A program made the translations under genes and the position numbers. A stretch of 64,000 nucleotides of DNA from Pseudomonas sessilinigenes (GTDB lineage Bacteria; Pseudomonadota; Gammaproteobacteria; Pseudomonadales; Pseudomonadaceae), in assembly GCF_003850565.1 (NCBI RefSeq), contig NZ_CP027706.1:5580001-5644000 (forward strand), given 5' to 3'. The notes beneath the pieces were generated by a model. It was not told the origin of the DNA and did not search any database. It worked only from the letters and a program-made list of their open reading frames with translations. Shown in pieces: positions 30,654 to 37,459 of the stretch; within the stretch, counting starts at the first letter, position 1, and each line of letters starts with the position of its first letter.

Positions 30654-30750
30654 GGCCCGCCCTGCGGGCCTATGCCAGGCAGCGTCATCGCCAGGCCTGC
30701 GGAGCTTGCCGGGGTGCAGCAAGTTGTCGCAGGGGGCCGGAAAAGCGCAT

Positions 30751-30788
30751 CTGATCCGCTTTTTTATCAAATAGCTGAGTCTGTTATG
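30751..30788 (+). promoter_or_regulatory. Shared bipartite motif, ccoG copy (putative MocR operator)
   Basis: CTGATCCG at 30751-30758 and CTGAGTCTGTTATG at 30775-30788, 24 bases from start to start. The same two blocks with the same 24-base offset occur upstream of ccoN4 at 56042-56079. The repeats CTGATCC and CTGAGTC form a direct repeat, the kind of site MocR-type regulators bind. Operator identity is inferred. Confidence 0.55.
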
Positions 30789-30845
30789 CAAACAGTTCCA
30801 TGGTCATAGTTGCCCGGCCTGATGGAGGCTGATGAGCGAACGACC

Positions 30846-32261
30846 ATGAGCGAAAGAATCCCCGTCCGATTAGTAGAGACCTTCGAACCTTCACGCCCCA
30901 AACAGATGAAGACGAAGAGCACCGACAAGCACGTCTATACCCGTAGTTTCAGCGGCCTGTTCCGCACCCTGCGCATGAGTGGCGCAGGTTTCCTGTTCCT
31001 GCTGTTCTTCGGCACCGTCTGGTTGAACTGGGGCGGCCGCCAGGCAGTCCTCTGGGACCTGGCCGACAGCAAGTTCCATATCTTCGGCGCCACCTTCTGG
31101 CCCCAGGACTTCATCCTGCTCTCGGCGCTGCTGATCATCTGCGCCTTCGGGCTGTTCTCCATTACGGTATTCGCCGGCCGGGTCTGGTGCGGCTATACCT
31201 GCCCGCAGAGCTCATGGACCTGGCTGTTCATGTGGTGCGAAAAGGTCACCGAGGGTGACCGCAACCAGCGGATCAAGCTGCAGGCCGCGCCCTGGAGCGC
31301 CAACAAGCTGCTTCGCCGGGCCACCAAGCACACCCTGTGGCTGGGTATCAGCCTGCTCACCGGCCTGACCTTCGTCGGCTACTTCACCCCGATCCGCCCG
31401 CTGGCCCAGGAGCTGCTGACCTTGCAGATCGGTGGCCTGAGCCTGTTCTGGGTGCTGTTCTTCGCCGGCGCCACCTATATCAATGCCGGCTGGATGCGTG
31501 AGGCGGTGTGCATGCACATGTGCCCTTACGCGCGCTTCCAGAGCGTGATGTTCGACAAGGATACGCTGACCATTTCCTATAAGCCGGCCCGGGGTGAAAG
31601 CCGCGGTCCGCGCAAGCGCGACGTCAAGCCTGCCGATGTCGGCCTTGGCGACTGCATCGATTGCCAACTGTGCGTCCAGGTCTGCCCGACCGGCATCGAT
31701 ATCCGCGATGGCCTGCAAATGGAGTGCATCGGTTGTGCCGCCTGTATCGATGCCTGCGACTCGATCATGGACAAGATGGGCTATGCCCGCGGGCTGATCG
31801 CCTACACCTCCGAGCATGAACTGCAAGGGGGCAAGACCCACCTGCTGCGGCCGCGCCTGGTGGGCTACAGCGTGGTACTGCTGGTGATGATCGGCGCCCT
31901 GGTCCTGGCCCTGACGCAGCGGCCCATGGTATCGCTGGATGTCAGCAAGGACCGGGGCCTGTTCCGCGAGAACGCCCTCGGGCAGATCGAGAACATCTAT
32001 AGCCTCAAGATCATCAACAAGACCCAGGAACGCCAGCAATACCGTATTGCCCTGGTGGACGGTACGGGCTTCGAGCTGCAGGGCAAGACCGAGCTGAGCC
32101 TGGCCCCGGGGGAAATCGTCGACTTGCCGGTCTCGGTGGCACTGATCCAGGACCGCGCGCAAAGCAGCTCCCAGGACATCAGCTTCAAGGTCAGCGACAG
32201 CGATGACCCGAGTGTCTATGCCGTGGCCGAAAGCCGTTTTGTCTCACCGATGAACCGTTGA
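30846..32261 (+). CDS. ccoG: CcoG-like 4Fe-4S membrane protein (RdxA/FixG family)
   Basis: Inner-membrane ferredoxin-like protein (471 aa) of the CcoG/RdxA/FixG family, which reduces or handles copper during cbb3 oxidase assembly. Helices occur near residues 40-60, 80-110, 150-180 and 340-360. Two 4Fe-4S motifs are complete: GDCIDCQLCVQVCPTGID and ECIGCAACIDACD. A membrane-proximal motif GRVWCGYTCPQSSW and a C-terminal FixG Ig-like domain are also present. An alternative TTG (30810) and ATG (30822) lie in frame; I chose ATG 30846 because MSERIPV matches the family's usual start. It matches P. aeruginosa PA4131 by memory, a paralogue separate from the main cco/ccoGHIS locus. The MocR gene follows by 111 bp. 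Confidence 0.9.
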   Translation: MSERIPVRLVETFEPSRPKQMKTKSTDKHVYTRSFSGLFRTLRMSGAGFLFLLFFGTVWLNWGGRQAVLWDLADSKFHIFGATFWPQDFILLSALLIICAFGLFSITVFAGRVWCGYTCPQSSWTWLFMWCEKVTEGDRNQRIKLQAAPWSANKLLRRATKHTLWLGISLLTGLTFVGYFTPIRPLAQELLTLQIGGLSLFWVLFFAGATYINAGWMREAVCMHMCPYARFQSVMFDKDTLTISYKPARGESRGPRKRDVKPADVGLGDCIDCQLCVQVCPTGIDIRDGLQMECIGCAACIDACDSIMDKMGYARGLIAYTSEHELQGGKTHLLRPRLVGYSVVLLVMIGALVLALTQRPMVSLDVSKDRGLFRENALGQIENIYSLKIINKTQERQQYRIALVDGTGFELQGKTELSLAPGEIVDLPVSVALIQDRAQSSSQDISFKVSDSDDPSVYAVAESRFVSPMNR

Positions 32262-32272
32262 GTCTTTAGAAT

Positions 32273-32330
32273 GCCGTGGCGAGGGAGCGTGCTCCCGCCT
32301 GGGAGCCTGGCTCCCAGCGCCAGCCACGGC
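32273..32330. repeat. REP-like doublet forming a three-way stem between ccoG and the MocR gene
   Basis: An 8-bp outer stem GCCGTGGC (32273-32280) / GCCACGGC (32323-32330) encloses two hairpins: GGGAGC-GT-GCTCCC (32283-32296) and TGGGAGC-CTG-GCTCCCA-type pairing (32300-32316). The GGCGAGGGAGC wording is typical of P. fluorescens-group REP elements. It fills most of the 111-bp gap and could attenuate or stabilise the transcript. Confidence 0.75.
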
Positions 32331-32372
32331 GCATCCCCTTAACTTCCTCGCTAGCGTAACAACCCTGACCCG

Positions 32373-33809
32373 ATGACCAGACTGGATCTTGCACCGCAGA
32401 TGAAACGCTACGAAAAATTCGCCGACGACATCGCCGAACTGATCCGCTCCGGAGTGCTGGGCCCCGGCCAGCGCGTACCCTCGGTGCGCTATGCCAGCCA
32501 GACCTACGGGGTCAGCCCATCGACGGTATTCCAGGCCTACTACCTGCTGGAGCGCCGCGGCCTGATCCGTGCCCGACCGCGCTCCGGCTACTTCGTCAAT
32601 GCCCATGCACCGAGCCCGTTCTCCGAGCCGGTGATCAGCAGCGAGGTCAATGAATCCACCGAAGTCGATGTCAGTGAACTGGTGTTCTCGGTGCTCGACT
32701 CGATCAAGGACCCGAGCACCGTCCCCTTTGGCTCGGCGTTCCCCAGCCCGACCCTGTTTCCCCTGCAACGCCTGTCGCGCTCCCTGGCCAGCGCCAGTCG
32801 CGAGATGGACCCGCGAGTCGTGGTGACCGACATGTCGCCGGGCAACCCGCAGCTGCGCCGGCAGATCGCCCTGCGCTACATGGTGGCCGGGCTGATGCTG
32901 CCCATGGAGGAACTGCTGATCACCAATGGCGCCCTGGAAGCGCTGAACCTGTGCCTGCAAGCCGTGACAGAGCCGGGCGACCTGGTGGCCATCGAGGCTC
33001 CGGCGTTCTACGCCAGCCTGCAAGTTCTGGAGCGCCTCAAGCTCAAGGCCGTGGAGATCCCGGTCCACCCGCGCGACGGCATCGACCTGGGCGTGCTGGC
33101 CCAGACCCTGGAACGTCACCCGATCAAGGCCTGCTGGTGCATGACCAACTTCCAGAACCCCATGGGCGCGAGCATGCCCGAGGCCAAGAAACAGGAGCTG
33201 GTGGAACTGCTGCGCCAACATCAGGTGCCGCTGATCGAGGATGACGTCTACGCCGAGCTGTACTACGGCCAGCAGGCGCCAAAACCCGCCAAAGCCTTCG
33301 ATACCGAGGGCCTGGTCATGCATTGCGGCTCTTTCGCCAAGAGCCTGGCCCCCGGATACCGGGTCGGCTGGGTCGCCGCCGGGCGCTATGCGCAGAAGAT
33401 CGAGCGACTCAAGCTGATGACATCGCTGTGTGCCTCGATGCCAGCCCAGGCGGCCATTGCCGACTATTTGCAGCACGGTGGCTACGATCGTCACCTGCGC
33501 AAGCTGCGCTATGCCCTGGAAGAACAGCAGAGCGCCATGCTGGCGGCGATCGCCCGGCACTTCCCGGCCCAGACCCGGGTCAGCCAGCCTGCCGGTGGTT
33601 ATTTCCTGTGGTTGGAGCTACCGCCGCAGATGGACTCCCTGAAGCTGTTCCAGATGGCCCTGGCCCAAGGCATCAGCATCGCCCCCGGGCCAATCTTTTC
33701 CCCGACCCAGCGCTTTCGCAACTGCATCCGCCTGAACTACGGCAGCCCCTGGAACGAAGCCGCGGAAAAAGCCATGGAGACCCTGGGGCGGATCATCCGC
33801 TCGTTCTGA
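32373..33809 (+). CDS. mpaR: MocR-type (GntR-HTH/aminotransferase-like) transcription regulator
   Basis: MocR/PdxR regulator (478 aa) with a PLP-dependent aminotransferase-like effector domain. The N-terminal winged helix is typical of GntR proteins: YEKFADDIAELIRSGVLGPG, then RVPSVRYASQTYGVSPSTV. After a linker, the fold-type I domain contains TNFQNPMGASMP, an Asp in LIEDDVYAELYYG, and the PLP lysine in HCGSFAKSLAPGYRVGW. It matches PA4132 (MpaR) by memory. In P. aeruginosa this regulator is reported to control the cyanide-induced cluster. It is followed by a REP-like element. The start ATG 32373 has a weak ribosome site. Confidence 0.88.
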   Translation: MTRLDLAPQMKRYEKFADDIAELIRSGVLGPGQRVPSVRYASQTYGVSPSTVFQAYYLLERRGLIRARPRSGYFVNAHAPSPFSEPVISSEVNESTEVDVSELVFSVLDSIKDPSTVPFGSAFPSPTLFPLQRLSRSLASASREMDPRVVVTDMSPGNPQLRRQIALRYMVAGLMLPMEELLITNGALEALNLCLQAVTEPGDLVAIEAPAFYASLQVLERLKLKAVEIPVHPRDGIDLGVLAQTLERHPIKACWCMTNFQNPMGASMPEAKKQELVELLRQHQVPLIEDDVYAELYYGQQAPKPAKAFDTEGLVMHCGSFAKSLAPGYRVGWVAAGRYAQKIERLKLMTSLCASMPAQAAIADYLQHGGYDRHLRKLRYALEEQQSAMLAAIARHFPAQTRVSQPAGGYFLWLELPPQMDSLKLFQMALAQGISIAPGPIFSPTQRFRNCIRLNYGSPWNEAAEKAMETLGRIIRSF

Positions 33810-33865
33810 CCAGCACCGATCCGAATGCTGAAAGTCCTGCGGACCCTGGCGCGGCCTCGCAGGCT

Positions 33866-33899
33866 CGGCAGCAGCTACAGCGTCGCGTAGCCGCTGCCG
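33866..33899. repeat. REP-like hairpin, second copy
   Basis: CGGCAGCAGCTAC (33866-33878) pairs with GTAGCCGCTGCCG (33887-33899) at 12 of 13 positions. Its reverse complement shares CGCAGCC-GCGGCAGCGGCTAC wording with the element at 22147-22180. It lies in the 219-bp gap between the MocR gene and the toxin-like cassette; the rest of that gap shows no gene. Confidence 0.7.
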
Positions 33900-34028
33900 C
33901 GGGCTGCGCAAGGGCGCGCAGCGACCGCAGGGAGGGAGTGGCAACACCCCTGGTTGGCCAAACGACTTGCCCCCAGGCCGGCACTGGTGCAGCATCCGCG
34001 CTCGAATTTTCCAGGGAAGGAGCACGGC

Positions 34029-35069
34029 ATGGTCGAAGACCTGTATTACGACGACTATCCAGAGGCCAAGGCCGAACTGAGCCAGGCCATCAAGCGCGGT
34101 CGCCTGCCACTGCTGACCCAGGAGCTCAATGCCTACGATACGGTCCAGGCGATCCTCGAACTGGATGCGGTAGACAATGACCAGGACGAAGCAGACGCCC
34201 TCTTCGACCTGGCCCTGGCCTTGATCGGCTGGATCCCCGGCCCTGGGCAGGAATTCAAGCTCATCCTGCGCCAGATCAACCGCGCCCCCTGGCGTCACGC
34301 CGAAAAACTCTTCGACCTGATCCGCCATACGCTGCTGAGCTGCCGGATCAAGACCAGCCCGGAACAACTGCTGGAAAAATCCCTGGACCCCGCTCGCCTG
34401 ACCGAGGAAATGCCAGAGATCGTCCGTGGCGTGCAGGCGTCCTCGACCTTCGCCGGCCTTGCCCCACGCCAGCAGCAACGGGTGCTGTACAACCTCGGCG
34501 AGGCCCGGGACCACAGCCAGATGCTCATGCAAGCGGTGCAGCAACGCATCGCGCCATGGCTGGCGGTGCAACGCAACAGTTCGGCCCTGGCCCACAGCCA
34601 GGGCCCGGCCCTGTTGCCCAAGCCGCAATCGGCAGGCAGTGCCAGTACCAGCAGCGCCCTGCCCGCGGCCCGCGAGGCCGCCAGCACTCCACAAGCCATC
34701 AACCAGGGCATGGAGCATCTCACCGGCGAGGGCCACTGGCTGGAACTGAACCTGCATTACTCCAACCTCGAACCCGTGTCCGGTGCCGCCTACCGGGTGG
34801 TCTTCACCGACGGTTCGCAAATCCAGGGGCACCTCGACGAAGAAGGCTTCGCCCGCCTGGAAGGCATTCCTCCCGGCACCGCCAAGGTCTACTACGGCGA
34901 AGACCCACGCCCCTACGAACGCCTGCCGATCCGGGCACTGGCGGCCGACCGCCCAGCCCTGGAGGAGGAACTCGACATCCTGTGCCTGGAGCCTGCCGAG
35001 GTGGACCTGCCGACCCTGCTGCTGGAAACGTCCGAGCGCAAGCCGGCTTTCACCCTGATCCCCTATTGA
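34029..35069 (+). CDS. Polymorphic-toxin/T6SS effector-like protein without an evident toxin domain
   Basis: A 346-residue soluble protein. Residues about 55-75 read LFDLALALIGWIPGPGQEFK, a hydrophobic 'IPGPG' segment seen in pre-toxin regions of Rhs and type VI effectors. A Ser/Ala-rich linker follows near 200-230. Next comes a beta-rich domain (YRVVFTDGSQIQGHLDEEGF, then LEGIPPGTAKVYYGEDPRP) of the kind attached to VgrG and effectors. It then ends without a recognisable nuclease or lipase domain (ETSERKPAFTLIPY). AAGGAG sits six bases before ATG 34029. The next gene, 15 bp away, is an immunity-type protein, so this is probably an effector or a toxin-less remnant of one. No VgrG, PAAR or Hcp gene is near. 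Confidence 0.55.
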   Translation: MVEDLYYDDYPEAKAELSQAIKRGRLPLLTQELNAYDTVQAILELDAVDNDQDEADALFDLALALIGWIPGPGQEFKLILRQINRAPWRHAEKLFDLIRHTLLSCRIKTSPEQLLEKSLDPARLTEEMPEIVRGVQASSTFAGLAPRQQQRVLYNLGEARDHSQMLMQAVQQRIAPWLAVQRNSSALAHSQGPALLPKPQSAGSASTSSALPAAREAASTPQAINQGMEHLTGEGHWLELNLHYSNLEPVSGAAYRVVFTDGSQIQGHLDEEGFARLEGIPPGTAKVYYGEDPRPYERLPIRALAADRPALEEELDILCLEPAEVDLPTLLLETSERKPAFTLIPY

Positions 35070-35084
35070 ACCGAGGCGAGCGCG

Positions 35085-35882
35085 ATGAACCGCAGGCAAG
35101 TGTTTCTCAGCCACAAACAGTACTACCAGCTCAGTGAGCACCTGGAAGGCACCGAGGCCTTCTGGCAGGAGCACTCCATGGAAGCCGACTGCCCCCTCCA
35201 GGAAGCCTCCCTCAAGGCCCGGCAGGTGCAGCAAGCGCGCCTGCACCGGCTGATCCTCGGCTACACCGCTGGCGAGCCCATGCAAGCGCTGGCCCAGGCC
35301 CTGGACGCAGTGGTGGAAAGCTACGAGGACTACCAGCGCAAGCTGGCGCGCTATGAAGAACTGCCGGACATCGCGCCCCTGGCGATCGATCACTACCCTC
35401 ATGACTTCGAAGAGTACGTACAGGTCATCAGCCTGTGCATCCTCCTGCAGCGCAGCGACCTGCTGCCACGAGTGGCGCTGTTGCAGGATCGAGCCGGCTA
35501 CCATGGCGAGGACGTGCTGATCGAAGACCTGCTCAAGGGCTTCCTACCCGACCGGGTGGAGGTGGATGAGTGGTACCACGAGGTCTACACGCCCCTGGTG
35601 CGCGCGGTCTACCACGGGGAGCCTGCGCAAGAGCGCGAATTGCTGGTGGAGTACTGCAACCAGTGGTACCCGGCCTTCGTGCACGCTCCGTGGCACGACA
35701 GTCACAGTTTCGACGACGATGGCGGCTACTTCGGCTACTGGGCCTTCGAGGCCGCGGCCATCGTCTACCTCTACGGCCTGGACGATAGCGCGGTGCGGCA
35801 CATGATCTATCCCCGGGACATGCTCGAGTACGCCCGCCGCTTCACCCCACCGAACATTCCCGGGCAGGCGGCACAAGCTTGA
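35085..35882 (+). CDS. PoNi-like (DUF1910/DUF1911) immunity protein
   Basis: A 265-residue all-helical cytoplasmic protein of the DUF1910-DUF1911 type that neutralises PoNe DNase toxins. The N-terminal DUF1910-like part contains RLHRLILGYTAGEPMQALA. The C-terminal DUF1911 part has the family signature: YFGYWAFEAAAIVYLYGLDD followed by IYPRDMLEYARRF. It lies 15 bp after the effector-like gene, in the usual effector-immunity order. A PoNi-type immunity protein beside a protein that lacks a visible PoNe domain is odd; either the toxin domain diverged or it was lost. The start ATG has a weak GAGCG upstream. Confidence 0.8.
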   Translation: MNRRQVFLSHKQYYQLSEHLEGTEAFWQEHSMEADCPLQEASLKARQVQQARLHRLILGYTAGEPMQALAQALDAVVESYEDYQRKLARYEELPDIAPLAIDHYPHDFEEYVQVISLCILLQRSDLLPRVALLQDRAGYHGEDVLIEDLLKGFLPDRVEVDEWYHEVYTPLVRAVYHGEPAQERELLVEYCNQWYPAFVHAPWHDSHSFDDDGGYFGYWAFEAAAIVYLYGLDDSAVRHMIYPRDMLEYARRFTPPNIPGQAAQA

Positions 35883-35925
35883 TGCGTGCCGTTTTGCCCC
35901 CACTCATACAGGCGATGAAACAGCC

Positions 35926-36489
35926 ATGAAGTCCTGGATCAAGACCCTGCTGGTCACCCTCCTCGCCGCAGCCCTGTGCCTGCTGTTCGCCCGCGTCGTA
36001 CTGCCCCCGGTACTGATGCTGATAATGCTGCCGAGCTGGGAAGGCGGCGGCTGGTACTGGGCCAACCTGCTACTGGCCGGTTTTCTGGCCGGACTGCTGG
36101 TAGCCCCCCTGTTGCCGGCCCAGCGCTTCTACCCGGTGCCCTTGCTGTTGCTGTTATCCGCCTTGCTGGTGTTGCACAACTGGAGCGAGAGCCGCTGCAA
36201 CGACGCCCAGTTGCAGGCCATCGAACAACTGGCGGCACGTGAAGCGAGCCATGCCAAGCTGGAGCTCTCGAATGAGCAAATGGCGCCATCAGACCCGGCA
36301 CCGGTGAACAAGGTCCCGGGAGTCCGGGCAGATGAACAGGGCTATGGATTTAGCTACAGCTGCATACGCCCTGGCGAAACCCTGAGTCGTCTGCTGCCGC
36401 TGTCGATGAGCTATGGCGCCGGCCTGCTGGGGCTACTGCTGGCCTTGCTGATCGTGCCCCGCCGCCGCACCGTCGACGCGTTGCCCTGA
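35926..36489 (+). CDS. Small membrane protein of unknown function
   Basis: A 187-residue membrane protein with about four predicted helices: IKTLLVTLLAAALCLLFARV, YWANLLLAGFLAGLLVAPLL, VPLLLLLSALLVLH and, near the C-terminus, GAGLLGLLLALLIV. Between the third and fourth is a soluble loop of about 80 residues with two Cys (SRCNDAQLQ and YSCIRPGETL), which could form a disulfide if periplasmic. It follows the PoNi-like gene by 43 bp, so it may belong to the same cassette. I recognise no family. Its stop codon is inside the left arm of a terminator-like hairpin. Confidence 0.65.
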   Translation: MKSWIKTLLVTLLAAALCLLFARVVLPPVLMLIMLPSWEGGGWYWANLLLAGFLAGLLVAPLLPAQRFYPVPLLLLLSALLVLHNWSESRCNDAQLQAIEQLAAREASHAKLELSNEQMAPSDPAPVNKVPGVRADEQGYGFSYSCIRPGETLSRLLPLSMSYGAGLLGLLLALLIVPRRRTVDALP

Positions 36490-36525
36490 GCCCTGGCATC
36501 CGCCGCTTGGTGCCAGGCTCAGGGG
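36484..36525. terminator. Hairpin terminator between convergent genes
   Basis: CCCTGAGCCCTGGCA (36484-36498) pairs with TGCCAGGCTCAGGGG (36511-36525), about 14 base pairs with one bulged C. It overlaps the stop codon of the membrane-protein gene and faces the convergent SDR gene. There is no clear T-run on either strand, so intrinsic termination is likely but not certain. Confidence 0.55.
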
Positions 36526-36559
36526 CTATTGGCCGACAAACCGGCTCATCAGTTCGGGA

Positions 36560-37306
36560 TCAGCGACCGCCGCCCAGGTCGACGAAGGTACCGGTGGCGT
36601 AGGAAGCCTTGTCCGACAGCAGCCAGACGATGGCCTCGGCCACCTCGTCCGGGCGCCCGCCGCGGCCCATGGGGATGGCGCTCTCCAGCTTGCTGACGCG
36701 GTCGGCATCGCCGCTGAGCGCATGGAAATCGGTATAGATATAGCCCGGGCGTACCGCGTTGACCCGGATGCCCTCACCCGCTACTTCCTTGGCCAGGCCG
36801 ATGGTGAAGGTGTCCAGCGCCCCCTTGGAGGCGGCGTAGTCCACATACTCGCCGGGCGAGCCCAGGCGCGCGGCGACCGAGGAGACGTTGACGATGCTGC
36901 CACCCTGCCCGCCATGGCGCGGCGACATGCGCAGCACCGCGTGCTTGGCACAGAGGATCGGCCCCATGACATTGGTCTTCATGATCTTCTGGATACGAAA
37001 CTCGGACATGTCTTCAAGACGAGACTTCTGGCCCACGGTCCCGGCGTTGTTGACCAGGGCCGTGACTCGCCCCAGCTCGGCGTCGACCCGCTGGAACAGG
37101 CCGATGACTTCATCCTCGATACTGACATCGGCACGTACGGCGATCGCCTGGGCGCCCAAGGCTCGAAGCTGCTCCAGCACTTGCTGGGCAGACTGCTCGT
37201 CGGCCTGATAGTTGATACACACCTTGAAACCCTGCTGCGCAGCCAGCAACGCCGTGGCTGCGCCGATTCCCCGCCCGCCACCGGTGATGACGATGACTTT
37301 GTCCAT
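36560..37306 (-). CDS. SDR-family oxidoreductase
   Basis: A classical short-chain dehydrogenase/reductase (248 aa), NAD(P)-dependent and cytoplasmic. The cofactor motif is TGGGRGIG (about residues 8-15), NNAG is present, and the catalytic Ser-Tyr-Lys set is in NVSSVAARLG and YVDYAASKGA. The C-terminal region (VDLGGGR) is typical. Near the start it has Asn-Tyr-Gln-Ala after the second strand rather than a clear Asp or Arg, so the coenzyme preference is not obvious. GGGAG lies eight bases before ATG 37306; the frame opens at 37345 without a ribosome site. Substrate unknown. It is monocistronic. Confidence 0.85.
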   Translation of the reverse strand: MDKVIVITGGGRGIGAATALLAAQQGFKVCINYQADEQSAQQVLEQLRALGAQAIAVRADVSIEDEVIGLFQRVDAELGRVTALVNNAGTVGQKSRLEDMSEFRIQKIMKTNVMGPILCAKHAVLRMSPRHGGQGGSIVNVSSVAARLGSPGEYVDYAASKGALDTFTIGLAKEVAGEGIRVNAVRPGYIYTDFHALSGDADRVSKLESAIPMGRGGRPDEVAEAIVWLLSDKASYATGTFVDLGGGR

Positions 37307-37459
37307 ACTGCCGACTCCCTCACTGATCATTTCAACGCGAGCCATTAAACACCGCGCAGCCAGTGATGGAAACCGCCAGAGCGCCGATCATCGAAGGCCC
37401 CTTGCATGCACCCAATGCGGTCGGCAGTGCAGTGGGTGTCAGCCCGGCAGCCGGACGGC

